Assembly: GCF_947623445.1 (NCBI RefSeq)
Contig: NC_135240.1
Span: forward strand, 14,136,001-14,200,000
Reading direction: 5' to 3'
Length of the DNA: 64,000 nt
DNA from: Clavelina lepadiformis
Lineage: Eukaryota; Chordata; Ascidiacea; Aplousobranchia; Clavelinidae
The position numbers and the translations under genes were made by a program. A model generated the notes under the pieces. It was not told the DNA's origin. It was given only the letters and a program-made list of their open reading frames with translations, and did no database searches. Positions 34,213 through 47,735 of this stretch are shown here, in pieces. Each line of letters begins with the position of its first letter. Position 1 is the stretch's first letter.

Positions 34213-36185
34213 ATGTCTGACAGTGGTGCAAAAGAAATGAACAAATCCGATGAAAAACATGCAACAAAAAAAGACTCCCTCATGTTAAAATATTTGAAAG
34301 TTGCTGGAGCAGTTTCCTTGTATTGGACTGTCAGCATCACAATGGTGTTTCTGAATAAGTATTTGCTCAAGGTACTATATTTACATTTCTCATAAATTTA
34401 ATTTAAATTGTTTCAGAAATATAACAGTTTTGGTGTATTGAAAAAAAAAATTGCCAACTTTTTATTAGTTCTTATGTTGTTTTTTAGAGCGATTTACAGT
34501 TGGATGCGCCTATGTTTGTGACGTGGTTCCAGTGTGTTGTCACTGTTTTCCTTTGTGCAGTCTGTGGCAATATTTCTGCAAGGTTTGCAACAACAACATT
34601 CATGTTAATCTTAGCTTTACTACAAAAACTTACGACTTCTAACATAAATGTAAATATTTCATCATCAACAGGTTTCCGAATTTAATTACTTTTCCATCTG
34701 CAAAAGTCGATCAGAAATTATCAAGAGAAGCACTTCCCCTTACTGTTGTCTTTGTGGGAATGATTACTTTAAATAACTTGTGTCTACGAGAAGTTGGAGT
34801 CTCTTTCTATACAATTGCAAGATCTCTGGTTACAATTTTTAGCATCATTTTTACATACTTCATTCTTGGTTAGTAAGTCTAATAAGTCACCCTAAATCCC
34901 AATGTCTTACACTCTTGTCAAGAATAATTTGATTGTTAGTGACTTGGGAATTGTGAACATCCGAGTTTTTCATTTATTTTTCTGTAGATATAGAAAAGGA
35001 TGTTGCTGACAAAAGTGTTATATATTGTCTCAAAACAGTTTTACTGGAAAATGAAAAATTGTAACAATAATGAGATGTATCAAACATGTTTTTAGAATTA
35101 TTATTATGATTTGCACCTACTATTTATATGACTATTTTGTATCATTTTAGGCAAGACAACTTCAGCTCGTGCATTGATGTGCTGTGGTATTGTCTTAAGT
35201 GGGTTTTTTCTTGGAGTTAACCAAGAGGCATTAGGTATAAATGTACATGTTCAAGTACTGCAAATTATCATAAGAGATTAACATATAAACAGATTAACAT
35301 AAGAGACTGTATGTTGTAGCTTTAGCATAGTTCAGATATTTTTTTATGAGAAATACTTCTCAACACCATTGTAAAAGTTACATTGATGACACGTGCTAAT
35401 ACTTTTATTATCGTATTTAGGTGACATGTCTGTTAAAGGTGTTATTTATGGTGTTGCGGCGAGTGCATTGGTAGCTCTCAATGCAATTTATATCAAAAAA
35501 GTTTTACCCGCAATGGACAATAACATATGGAAGCTAACGTATTACAACAACCTAAACGCTATTGTAATATTCATCCCTCTGGTTCTTTTGTCAGAGGTAA
35601 ATCATTAAATGAGATATTTTTTATGAGATTAGTGAAGTGATGTCTTTTTCATCCTCACAAATATGCAAAAGGTATATACAGCAATACTTGTTTTGCAGTT
35701 TTCTGAAGTTTTATACTTTGAACATCTCTTTGAATTCCACTTTTGGTGTTGTATGTTTGCTGCTGGCTTTCTTGGCTTTATCATGGGTTATGTTGTTGGG
35801 TTGCAAATTAAGGTCACAAACCCAGTCACTCATACTGTTAGTGGTGTGGCTAAAGCATGTTTCCAAACTGTACTAGCCGTAATTTACTTTCAGGAGGTAA
35901 AATAGATTTATCATTACCGTAGTTCAGTAGTTTAATGCAGTTTAAAGTGTAAACTTTATAATTTCTTCAGTCTTCCAGTAAAGTGTTAAAGCATATTCTC
36001 TTATGTGACTGTTGTAGACAAAAACTGGACTCTGGTGGTTTTCCAATATGCTGGTGCTTACTGGTACTGGCTTATATTCGGTTGTTCGGAGCCTGGACAT
36101 GAAGCGCCAACATGATCAGCAAAGCTCAAAACATTCAGATGAAGATAACACCAAATCAAGTGAAAAAAAGTCTTTGATTGCTTGA
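34213..36185 (+). CDS. SLC35C1: GDP-fucose transporter (SLC35C1), 358 aa
   Basis: The exons are 34213-34371, 34488-34582, 34672-34868, 35151-35234, 35421-35596, 35699-35896 and 36018-36185, 1077 nt with matching phases. The protein imports GDP-fucose into the Golgi lumen in exchange for GMP, supplying fucosyltransferases. The drug/metabolite-transporter fold with about ten membrane segments is evident. Diagnostic stretches are [66 protein letters not shown] and [18 protein letters not shown], which align with human SLC35C1 (364 aa). The N-terminal 24 residues and the C-terminal tail (about 30 residues, Lys/Ser/Asp/Gln-rich) are cytosolic and diverged. The initiator is the first Met of an open frame, with stops in all frames shortly upstream. 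Confidence 0.95.
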
Positions 36186-39100
36186 TGAAATTGCCTACTA
36201 TGTTTATAACTTCACTGGCGAACACACATGTATTTACAGCTATGTATTTTAGAAAAAAGTGAATGTGATTTATTTATACTATTATAATACTATGCTAATG
36301 GCGTGCTTTTTCTTAACCATATTTTGTGTGTAGTTCATCCTTATATTATTTGATTTTTCTTAAGTTGGATTTGCTGTATAATATATGTAGATTTTTTATA
36401 GTTGTTTGAAAACATTCAGCCACATCTAATCCAGTGAGGAGAAATATTGAAAAATATGTTACGAAATGCATTTATTTCTTGCCATTTCCAGACACTTTAC
36501 TGAATCTGAGTATCATTTTTCAATAAGTTTGCTACTGCATTTGATAAACTGACAGAAAGCCCTGTTTTATCTTTTTGTTTTAACACATTGTGGTTCCACA
36601 AATATTTTAGTTATGTTCAAAAGTTATATTTTCTGGTTCAGTAACGATCTACATGAATATATACTTAAAATACAATAGTACACACTACACCAGCTAGAAG
36701 GTATTTGCATCTGGAATATTTTGCACTATGCTTTTTGGTTTAAGTTTCCAAGAAGCCTGTTAATCGTATCCTAACACAAAGGTGTGTGGAAAAATGCAAA
36801 TCTTTTGTGACTGAATGTACGATTTGTATGAATTTAGTTTGGCACTTCTTTGTATCTTGTATCCTGTTTCTTACAATATTGTATTTATACTCGTTCTTGT
36901 ATGTGGTTGATGAGTCATAAAAGGATTAAATGTAGTTCAATTCTGAGATATTGCGGTAATCCCAACCACGTAAGTATTAGCACTTAATGGTGACATCTAG
37001 TCGCGGGTTACTTAATGCCAACGTGTATGAACCTAACTGCTTGGGGCTATTCAATCAAAACCAGTTATTCAGCATTTCCTACGCTACATTTACAGGAAAA
37101 ACAAGGTGCACATAAACAAAAAAACTTCTGCTACTCGGAAAACCGCGTTATGCTCTTGTGATGAGAAAATGTTTTTGCGGGCCCTTATTTAGTCACTCGA
37201 AATTTGTCCAACGGTCGTTAGTTCTGTAAAAAGAAAGTTTTTGTGAGCTGTAGTTTTTTTTTGCTAAAATCAAGTTTTATGTTCACAAACATAACTTTAT
37301 TTCAATAATAACTACTGGACTTCGTTAAGGTTTCTCGCCTAAGCAATTTTCTGTTCTGGCGATGCCCAAATGTGGGTTATGTATGTTTTTCTAACCTTTG
37401 CTTCGTTTCAACAATGTGGTTTTCAAAAAAATCGAGCAGAAAGTTAGATAACTAAGCGTTGTCAGTTTCACTCAATTAGTTTTAACTTCATACTGGGCTA
37501 GAGTTAGCTTTTGGCTGATAGTCATGGAAACTAAAGAGTACTGGTAAATTTTTGTTTGTTGTATCATATAACTTGCTGGATTTTATAAATCGGACTATGT
37601 TTGTGCAACCATTCTTTAAACTTAAAATGTATTTCGCATTCGAAGATGGTGTGATAGCCTCCAGAGTCGTAATGGCTCATTCGAGACACTTTTTCCAAAT
37701 CCTTGACTCGACTCTCTTTCTAAGAAAGTACAAAAATGATCTGACTCGAGTCGCTACTAGAAATGAGTCGACTTGACCCCAATTGTTTGTTTCTGTTTCA
37801 GCATTGAGATAAAACGAATATTTAGGGTAGGAGAGGGGTGGATTAGCCTGGGGGGGACTTGGCCATTTCTGTTACTAGTAATTCTTTCTCGCTTGTTTTG
37901 AAATGAAATGATTGTGGTGACAAAAATCTTTAATTATATTGAGCAGCACTTTGCTACAATTCAATAAAGTAAGTACACTAGATTAGTTAGGCTTCTACAT
38001 TTAACAAAAATTTACTTGCAGTGTATTCGTAATGTCTGTTGATGAATTGGCCAAAACAAAGCTAATTATGTAAACTGTTTAAACGCTATCAAATACTCAA
38101 ATAAAATGATAAAAAAGGTCATGATTTTATGTTTTTTTCTATTTACTATTTACAAAAAGCTAATTTGCCACTCTTCCATGTATGTTTTCTTGGCCAAATC
38201 ACCTCAATAAGTCACGTTGAGCCTGCGGTTTGTTAATTTGTAAAGGCTTAAAAATTTATCGACCATGATGAAACATTGGTTAGAAAACTGGTCTCGCTTA
38301 AAATCGCCACATGCTTTATATAGCCAATCTTTTTTCGGATTACGTTAGATATGGCATTACTTAAAATTAAGCTCATGCGTTTTAATTATTTTTCTCGTTG
38401 TTTATTGAGCGGTTTACGAATTAAAAATGTCTTTTTTCCCTTTTTGGGTAACCACTAACCATGGTAAACCAAGATGGGACAATACTGTACATATAAATCC
38501 TTACCAGATTTTTGCAACGTTTAACTGTCAACCAGGCGAATGAATTACGTATTGCCGTTTCTTTCCATGGTTTATCTTTAATAAACATAAAAAAGGAATT
38601 TTTTTTTCCTTGGCAAATTATTATAGCAGGCAAGCTTTCTTAACTTTTGCATGGTATATAGGCATCAACGTCAAAGCATTTTGTTTCCATTTCAAGTATA
38701 GGAAGCTTTCATAGTTTACTGACTTGTAATGAAATGATTGTTTATCGTTCCTTTGCTTGTAAGGACGACCACTTCAATTACAAAGTTTGTCTGTAGAATT
38801 GTTGTCTGTCCTCGATGATAAATGAGTCTCAGGTCGTTGTTTCGCTTCTCTTAATCTTAGAATCAATTGTACACCATGACAACTGTATAAACTGTTTATA
38901 TTGTTTCTTGTTTAAACGATTACATTAAATAAGACATTGGGACAGCTACATAATAAAGTCGACCACTTTCTAGGGTTAACTTCGTAGACTGTAACGCATT
39001 GAACAACTATGAATAACAACACACGCAATGCAGGCATGCACGACATTTTTGTCACGACTTAATACGATAAGCAGAGAGGAATCGATTACGTAACGCAATG

Positions 39101-40270
39101 CTTTGCTTTGCCGATTTCCGTAAACAAGTATTCTATGCGGCATTCAATTTGCAAGCAATTTTATAATATCATCACAGACTAATTTTGAAGATGTGTACTT
39201 TTCAAATTCATTTTTTTCTTTCTGTAAGGAGATTTCTAAAACATGATAGGCGCGTCGTACTTTGTGGACAAACAAAATTATCTGTAGCCTAATATATTTC
39301 TTGACAGACGGAACGTCGTGTTTGTTCTAAGACGTGTTCTAAACGTGTTTAGCGTTTTATATTTTTTCGTTCGTATCATAATAAATTTGTAACCTAGTCA
39401 TAAACCTGGTCAAATACAAACGTTTTGATTCAAACTAAGTCAAATGTTATGAAAATCAATCGCAACAACATGAAGGTATAACACTAGTTCCCCACAAATA
39501 GACAGATGTGTCCCATTTTAGAATAGCCATGTTACACTGTCAATAAACCGTTAACCGTCACGAGCAAACATATGTGGTAGGCGTAAAAAATCCCTGTTTC
39601 TAGTTTTAGAATGCTATGGAAGTTTGCAAAGCAATAGTGAAACAAGTAAGCCTAAATAAATGAGAAAAACGAACACAGAAGGAGCGAAGTGTCAAAGAAT
39701 TTGCCTACTTTTCGCATTTGGTGAATATTTAGGTTAATATTTGTGTGGGTGCAATCCCGTGTGGATGTAATCACTATGTAACCAACCAAACCAACATGAA
39801 GATAGCAAGTTAACGACAAAACGTCAGCTGGATTCATCTAAAAAACAACACGACTATATCTACACTGATAGCTAGCTGCTGTAATAGAATTTTTGATCGC
39901 TGTTGTCATGCATTTCCAAGGGCATGAACAAACATGAAATACTTTGTATCGGAGCAATTAAGGCCGATTGCCTTGGAAAGGAACATGAGCCTTTCACCGC
40001 GTAAAGAGCAAAGCAGAATGGACGTGGTCTTTGTTTTTTCCTCTGTATAACGCTTAAGCATGATCGTGAGATGGCGAAACAACCGAATACTCACGTCTCA
40101 AGTGTTTTGTATATGAAGTAACTAGTGCATCAATATCGGTCATAATTATAATTGGCAAGATTTGTTATTGTACTGTACCGAATTTTTAACGCTAACTTCT
40201 TCGTCATTTAGTTTTAATTGCCATTTTGAACATAGAAACATTTCAGATTTTTTGAGCTACGCTTCCGATC

Positions 40271-40415
40271 GTTTCAACTTCATTTTCACCCAAGGATTTC
40301 CCTGGTAAAGCGTGTATTGTGATGTAACCTTATCCTCGATATTTTTGTTGGGGGGGGGGGTGTAATATATCCCCCCCAATATTTGTCACGTTGGGTGAAA
40401 TTTGGAAGTCGAAAC
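40271..40415. repeat. 145-bp foldback element with G-run/C-run centre
   Basis: The arms GTTTCAACTTCATTTTCACC and the inverse of TGGGTGAAATTTGGAAGTCG plus AAAC match at about 20 of 24 positions. The middle contains a run of about ten G followed, eleven bases later, by seven C, so the centre can also pair. It is probably a small MITE-like element. The homopolymer run may vary in length. Confidence 0.5.
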
Positions 40416-40551
40416 ATATTGAAAATTACGATTTATGTCATTAATGTACAGTGTGTTACCTAAAAAAATCAGCAAACTAATTGGATTTTCGAGATTAAAG
40501 CCAGTACCCCATGGTTCACTTCTTCGAAGCGGCTCACATGTTGTTATAGAG

Positions 40552-41051
40552 CAGTGGTTCCCAACCTTTTTTGGTGTCGGGGCCGAATTTCAAACTTGAG
40601 AGTACGTATGGAGCCGCATGAAAACACTCAAGTAATTAAGCATGAAATCATGTACCAACGAATAGCAACACTAACAAGAAAAATAACACAAATCAATTTA
40701 ATGTCCGACTTGGCATTGGCTTTCAGCTTTAACAACTTTGTCAAAGCGAGGCGAAATTGTGGTTTAGGATTCAGGAGGCGATTTATGATTCACAATAAGT
40801 AGACAATGGACCGTTCACAACAGTATAAAGTAGGCTACAAGGTGTAACTGTAAGATGTAAAATGAAAAATTTGTAAACAATTTTGACCTAACGCTATAAA
40901 TTTTGACCAATTTTTGAATTTTTTTGACAAGTCAAAAAATAATCGCCCTAATTAAGTTATTACAAATAGATTTTTTATTTTTTTGTGGGATTTTCAGGGT
41001 TCATTGAGAGCCGCAAGAAAGCTACCTTGGAGCCGCGGTTGGGAACCACTG
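40552..41051. mobile_element. hAT-type element 1 of serial array, 500 bp
   Basis: The ends CAGTGGTTCCCAACC and GGTTGGGAACCACTG are perfect 15-bp inverted repeats. The flanks are TTATAGAG (40544-40551) and TTATAGAC (41052-41059), 7 of 8. The interior includes an 82-codon frame with no similarity to a transposase. Confidence 0.85.
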
Positions 41052-41058
41052 TTATAGA

Positions 41059-41407
41059 CAGGGTTGCCATCAGTCTCAACTCAAAAATAAGGACGACTAG
41101 AAAACGAACGAGGAATACCACCTTAAACAGTGTACAACAAGAGAAAGCAACCAAAGTTCCTAAAAAAAAAAAAAAAAAAACAAGACACTATCTGCATGTT
41201 CAATTTTGGTATCTCTTTGGTACAAAATGGTATCGTAAGGTGACAAAATGCCCAAAATAAGGACAAAAGTGCCCACCTCCGCCCTAAAAATAAGGACGAA
41301 AGTGAAAATAAGGACATTTCTTAGAAATAAGGACAAACATATTTTCTAAGACACGGACCTTTAAAATAAGGACAAATCTTATAAATAAGGACGGTATGGC
41401 AACCCTG
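41059..41407. mobile_element. Element 2 of serial array, with ATAAGGAC repeats, 349 bp
   Basis: It runs from CAGGGTTGCCAT to ATGGCAACCCTG and is flanked by a perfect 8-bp repeat GTTATAGA (41051-41058 and 41408-41415). The word ATAAGGAC occurs about seven times inside, and there is an A-run of about 18 bases at 41162. The left target repeat overlaps the end of element 1, so this insertion used the junction of the earlier one. A remnant of the same family end lies near 42950-42993. Confidence 0.85.
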
Positions 41408-41423
41408 GTTATAGAGTATAGAC

Positions 41424-41892
41424 CAGAGGTCGGCAACCTGCGGCTCCGGAGCCGCATGCGGCTCTTTCAGCCCTCTGCTCTGGCTCCCGTGACTTACTTA
41501 CTTACTTATTAGTTATTACTTAAAAAATGAACAACGCTCACGCCCATCAGTTGAGAGCTTGCAGTCCCAGATGAAACTCAAAGTGTCATCTTATCAAGCT
41601 AATGTAGATGTGCTGTGCAGTGAAATTCAGAAGCAAATATCGCATTAGCTGGGTGGAATAAATGATTATTTGAAAGTGTTGTGTTTAATAGTCGGGTTTT
41701 GTTTGTTGAAATTACAGAATATTCGCATGTACAAAGCAAAAATTTTAAGAAATTCTGCATGAAGTGTAGGCTATAATTACCTTTTGTTTTAGTGGCCAAC
41801 TCGACAGTTACATGTTATGGCTCCGAATAGGTCTTAATTTAAATAAACTTGGGAACATTGGCTCTTTTAATGCTAAAGGTTGCCGACCTCTG
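41424..41892. mobile_element. hAT-type element 3 of serial array, 469 bp
   Basis: It runs from CAGAGGTCGGCAACCTGCGG to AAAGGTTGCCGACCTCTG. Perfect 8-bp flanks GTATAGAC lie at 41416-41423 and 41893-41900. The subterminal CCGGAGCCGCATGCGGCTC is itself palindromic, typical of this hAT group. No intact transposase. Confidence 0.88.
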
Positions 41893-41900
41893 GTATAGAC

Positions 41901-42081
41901 CAAAGATGGACAAACTGCGGCTCGTCGACATATTTTTTTGTGGCTCTTCCAACTGAACAGTAATATCCATGCATTGTTTACACTTTACAGTATTAGTATT
42001 GACACTACTGATTTTGCGGCTCGCTGGTGTTTGTAGTTTACCGCAAGTGACTCTTTCATTGAACAAGTTTGCCCACCCCTG
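41901..42081. mobile_element. hAT-type element 4 of serial array, 181 bp
   Basis: It runs from CAAAGATGGACAAACTGCGG to AAGTTTGCCCACCCCTG with flanks GTATAGAC and TTATAGAC (7 of 8). Its left flank is also the right flank of element 3, so the two elements abut with a single shared 8-mer. It is related to the left ends at 14783 and 15099. Confidence 0.8.
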
Positions 42082-45000
42082 TTATAGACCAAGAGACAGA
42101 AAAAGGGCATGGTGCAATAAAAACGTGGGATATTGAGCTACATTCCTCTTGGTGGTAGGTGGCGGTGTTATTTTGGGCGACCTACCACTTTTTACAAATG
42201 CTACAAAATACCTTCCTTGTTGAATTTTTCACTGTTCTTTGAGCAGATAACTTAGTTGAACCGAGTTGTTCCTACATTTAGCGTTGAAACAATAGCCTAC
42301 AGTTAGCGATTGCAACAATATCAACACGTTCTACATTAGTATGGTGCGGATTTTTACCCATCTCGGTGCAGTTGAAAGTTGTCAAAAAAAGAAACAGAGC
42401 GCTGGTAACTTCGATCTCAACCTAGGCTAGAATAGTTTCAAGACCGATAATACGAAAACGTTATTCAACAACAATTAAACATGCTGTGAAAACTAGCCAG
42501 ATTTGTGAGCTTGGCCATTTTTCAGGGGTGGTTCAATATTTTAACAAGTGGTTGGATAACTTTTAGCTGCCTTTACATTGGTACGCCTTTCGTTGCTGGG
42601 TCTATATCATTCAGCATTTTTACATTATAAAAATTCTTAAATACGTAATTTCGTGAACATACTGTGGCGCATAGTGCCACAAAGTCATGCCGCTTGACAT
42701 TATCCTTTTAACTTTTTGGCGCATTCCTCACATATAGTTATCATTATGCGTGTTATAGGCTATAAATGCTTGTGCTGGCAAGATGTCATGGTGTGCGAAT
42801 TGTCATAATTAACCCTTATTCCTACGGAATTCCCGTGTAGATCTGATGATAATGTTATTTGTGTTCTGTTTCTTGTGTTTTTCATTTTTGGAACATTGAT
42901 TGTCTTCTCCTGTTTGCACTGCCTAAGGTAGTATTCTTCTTTTGCTTCCTGTTCGTCCTTATTTTATGAGTCCAGACCGATGGCAACCCTGAGAATACAC
43001 AACTCGGTTTTCATTGCTTCCGAATTACGACATTCGTACTACAACGCTCAATGCGTTAGTTCTGATATTGTGAGTCTATTATTTGCAGTCTATCGAATGC
43101 AGCTTTATTCTATGTTCTGAAAACATTAACCGTTTCGTTCAGAACCTGTAATAAATGACCACAATGACCTGTAATAAATGACATTGACAGTTTGGTTCTG
43201 GAACTGTTATGCTTAAATGGCCATCAAGGGTTAATAAATGCGCTATCAATGGAGTCAGATTAGCGAACAACCGATCAAGCAATGATTAAAAACTGTTACC
43301 AACCTCAACAAGATGCTCAGTTAGCAATGTCTAATGTTGCACGAGTTCGAATAAACGTTGTAGTTGAGATTTTAACTTACTGTTTGTCTGCAATTTGTTC
43401 TGGCAGAAAAGGACACGTAGCCTTCATGGAAGTCAGGTGAAGCGGATTTTACCACCAACCAGAGATCGCTGCAATACTATATTTCTTAATAACATAGCCT
43501 ACCATAATGGCGGGTTTGCTTTGGTAAAAATAAACACCGTCATAATGGCAAATTCATTCATATGTCAAAAACGACTTTTTCATTACCACGCTTCCCAAAT
43601 ATTTCATTTAAAGTCTAATAAAAGGTAAAAAGTCTAATAAAACGTAATAACATAACTACCAACATAGTTTTTGTAGACATATTAAATAAACTTTGGGAAT
43701 CATAAGCCAGAGGAAAGTTTAAAAATTTACTCGTTTTTCAAAATAAAAAAAGTTGGGAAGTCCTGTCACAAACCTAAAGGTTTTGTGTTAATACTGTATA
43801 CTGAAAAATTGTATTTTCAATTTTAACCTCTTCAGGGCTTGTCTAAAAGCAAGGAAATTCGTCTATAACGGCTTCCATTACAATGTTAATATGCCTATTA
43901 AGTCACGTTTGGTCGGTCCCGGTAAAACTCCCATACAATTAAGTTTGCTCATAACGTCGATTCGCGTATAACGACATTTTTTTTAATGTTCCCAGACATA
44001 TTCAAATTACATTTCACTGTAGATTATTATTTAACAATTTTTTGTATAGTCTATTTTTTGGGTGAGTTTCGCCAGATATGTGGTTTTCTTCACTAACAAA
44101 CTTGACTGCTGGATGATAAAGTTCTTTATTGAATCAAAAGGCAATTTTGGAATGATTTATTATGGTAATTTGTTTATAACGTCAATTTTTTACAATCCCC
44201 TTCAGATAACGGTATAAGCAAATTCTCCTGTATCACATTTTGCAAAATGACTAAATCATAGTGTGAAATGTATAAACAAAAAAGACAAGTGGACAGCACA
44301 AAACACTTTAAATAAATATGCATACACATATCGCAACATGGCGACATTAAAAGACAGTTTCACAGTGCTCATGATCTTTCAGAACACAAAGCTTACCCGC
44401 ATATAAATCACTTTTTTAATAATCTGTCGAGTTTGAAAGGGTGCTGAATTTGTGAACATTGCTGTCCAGTTTCATCTTGCCTTAAAGAAACTGTGCAAAA
44501 TCTGCTATGTGCCCTCATTCAATCGCTCAGTGAAGCTATATAATTCGGAATAAGCCATACATTTCTCTTCACTTAGACCTGTTCCTACTAGGGAGCAAGA
44601 AAGTATTTACAAATGGGCAACCATGTAATGAAAAAACAATGCCAATGTTTAGATTTTACTAGCACCAATCCATAATAAACAAGAATATTTATAGCATATT
44701 TTTGTATACTGTACTTGGTGAAATCTAAAATGAAGCAGACCACCTGAAAGACATCACTAGACTTCATTGTTGAATGCCAATAGATGATGACGGGTTCAAA
44801 TACTTCGAACAAAATCGACGATCATGTTTGTCATACTCTGAAGGGTTCAAGGTTCTATAGTAGTGCTGTGAAGTGGATACAAACATACAATTAATATGAT
44901 TTGCATCTACTAACACTGCATGCCAACATGGCAAGCTCAGCGACTAGTTCACTGGGATACTGCATTTACAAGAAAATAGGAAATTAAAAAAAGACACCCC

Positions 45001-45299
45001 AAAAACAATTTCTTTTAATTATCATTATTTGAGTTTGATTAGTAGATAGATAAAAATTGGATTTAGACCAGTAGGCACTAGGCCACTGTATTATAATAAT
45101 TTCCAAATTATTTTTACACTTGACCAAGAATAAATACAAACCATGCACATTTGAGAAGATTCTGATAATGACTTCATAACATTTCTGTAAGCACCTTGAA
45201 GTTCTGAATTAGCCAAAGGAACCTAAAAGGAAATTTATAATCTCTTTTAAAAATCTGTAGTGTTGGGGATTGCTGTAATCAGTATCACATAGGCCATTG

Positions 45300-45470
45300 C
45301 AGTGGTTCCCAAACTTTTCCTACTAGCGAACCCCGGGATGCAAAAATTCCCTTCTCATAGATTTCCAATTTTAAAGTTGTTACTTGATAAGCTAATTATG
45401 AGGAATTAAATTATTACTCGTGCACCTGCTTGTGACACCAACTTGGATTCTACCAGGTTGGAAACCACTA
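45300..45470. mobile_element. Non-autonomous hAT-like element, 171 bp
   Basis: The left end is CAGTGGTTCCCAAACTTTTC and the right end CCAGGTTGGAAACCACTA. The flanks are GGCCATTG and GGCTATTG (7 of 8). The left end resembles those at 29783 and 40552, so it belongs to the same broad group. Confidence 0.65.
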
Positions 45471-47646
45471 GGCTATTGTAATAAGCTACATAATAGCAGA
45501 TGTTCCATTACTTTTGCATTCCCATATCTGGATTTAGTAATGATTATGCCATATTTTCTTTTCTAACACCTCATAACTACTGTCTAATCAAGGCTTCCTT
45601 CGTTGAAGAAATGCAAAACTACAAAAGACCCGAGTTACTGCTCCTACAAAGTAACAGTTACAATGCTATCTTTCTACACTTTAAAGCAAACGATATTCTA
45701 ATTATATCTCAAGTCTTTCAATCACGGACAGGCAAATTCATGCATAATTATTACACAAATCTTTTTCTCCAAATATTTGATAAAAATCCAAACAGTACAT
45801 AAATATAACACTAGATCATCACAGGACAACTTATTCTTGCCCCAAACCAAAACAGTAAACGGTAAAAAAGTTAACATCTTGAGGACCTAATTTTTGGAAT
45901 AAACCACCAAACAATAAGAAAAAAATTAAGTCTTACAATATTTCTCATATCAATTGAGAAGTGGACTTGTGTAAGGAAAATGCTGTTCGTATGATTGTGA
46001 ATAGGTTGATCGATGTATGGTTGTTGATTTCTTTTGTATCCTATTGTTATTGATTTGGTTAAAAGAAAATGTTCTGCTGTTGGTTCTGTGGTGTGTTTCT
46101 GTTTTTGTTCTGCAGCCTTGTTTTAATTAATTGAGTTTCAGATTTTTTTCTATTCGTTACCATTGTACTTTTATTGCAATAGAATCTGGGGCAACTGACC
46201 TGGATGACCGTGAGGTCTTTTCGCTGTCCCACACCAATCAATTGTATTGAATTGTATTGTGATACTTTAGTTTTACTTTGACACTCTCTAACTTATACTA
46301 ATTCGTCAATAAAAGTAAACCACCTATTATATCTTTACAGTTTTAAACAAAACCCTTAGATTATATAAACATATGCCAGCCTACCACACTTATTTTCACT
46401 GGGTATACCGCTTTGCCTCTGTTTGGGGGTGGCTTTGGAAATGCTGCAGGGCGGGCTTGTGCTCTTTGTAACACTATTTTTGCTTGTTTGTTTGATCTTT
46501 CCAAAGTGTTTGAAGTCCATAACCACGCTATTTTGGAATTTTTTTCATCCATACCAAACAGTTGCTACGGCCTAAATAAGCCTAATCCTATAAAAAAGAA
46601 ACCTTTAAGACATTTTTTTCGGTTACTGGTACCATCTTATAATAAACAAAAAAATGATTCTTTGTAAATTGCCAAACGTTCTGGGTGTTCGATTGACGAT
46701 TGCAAAGGTTTTTCTCAGGTAAATAGCATACTGGCCTACATTTCTTTACGCATACAGATGGGGCGACCAACCTTCATACATTTCATATGACTGTATGATG
46801 ATGGGGGCATGTTGTGCCATACAGATCGAGTATAGTGCAGACTTCCTATTTTCGAAAATCTACTTTGCGAAGCTTTGCATTGTGTGTCGATAACGCCCTG
46901 TTTTCAAACATCGGCTTAGCCAACCATTGCATTGCGTATCGATGACTTCCTGTTTACCGTTTTAAGTCGTGATATAAATATTGTGTCTGTCTATTTTGCG
47001 TGCATTATTATTCACAGTTATTCAATGCAGCAAGTCTACTACGATAAGCGCTGCAACATGGACGTCTTTATGCTGTTGCTGTGGCAATGTTTTGTCTAAG
47101 TGTATTTGTTCAAAGAAATTTCAATATAATCAGTATATACAGTTGTCATTCCTGTCTAACCATTGTTGAATTCAATTTGAAGAAGTTCAGTGTCAAGTTA
47201 GACAACTTTGTTGTTATTTTCACAAGACAATAAGCCGTTAAGGTGAACAATTAAGTCTGAGAAAAGCAGACAATGACCTTATGAGACTCATATATTATCA
47301 CCCGCAATAAACATTTCAACAAGCAATTATTGTAGTGGAGTGGGTCAACCTGTCAAGTTAAGGTACCATATACCCACCCTTTTCATTACAACTGTTACAA
47401 GGGATATATGATCGTTTGAAGGGATTAAATATATGTTATACACACATATATATATATAACACAAATAATGGCATAAAATTTCATTTGCGTTATGTCATAT
47501 ATTCTAAGAAATTTTAAGACATCTTAGCTAGTCAATTTGTCTGAGACATGACGCAGAGGTTTCAAATTTTAGCAGATTAATCCCAAGGCAATCTGATTTT
47601 ATGAAACAAAAGCAAAATTTTATGCAATCTAGAACTTGTGAGTTCA

Positions 47647-47735
47647 AATTTTTCCAGGGGATCAAGCCCCCATAGGCGTAACCCGATAAGATAGACCACT
47701 ACATCTCCAGTGCTCCAACCGATCGGCTACTGAGT
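47647..47735 (-). repeat. tRNA-derived SINE or tRNA-like relic
   Basis: On the minus strand an A-box-like TAGCCGATCGGTTGGAGC is followed about 45 bases later by a B-box-like GGCTTGATCCCC. An intact acceptor stem is not seen, so this is not called as a working tRNA. Confidence 0.4.

Noticed and set aside
40554..41260. Two frames of 82 and 91 codons within the hAT array
   Set aside because: They run across transposon ends and the poly-A tract and show no transposase motif.
45500..45802. 100-codon plus-strand frame
   Set aside because: AT-rich composition with no domain. It starts next to a hAT-like element and has no coding support.
46361..46667. Overlapping frames on both strands
   Set aside because: No similarity to known proteins, no splice signals that extend them, and both strands are open by chance.
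47440..47462. TA dinucleotide run
   Set aside because: An ordinary microsatellite with no further structure; a similar one lies at about 54474.
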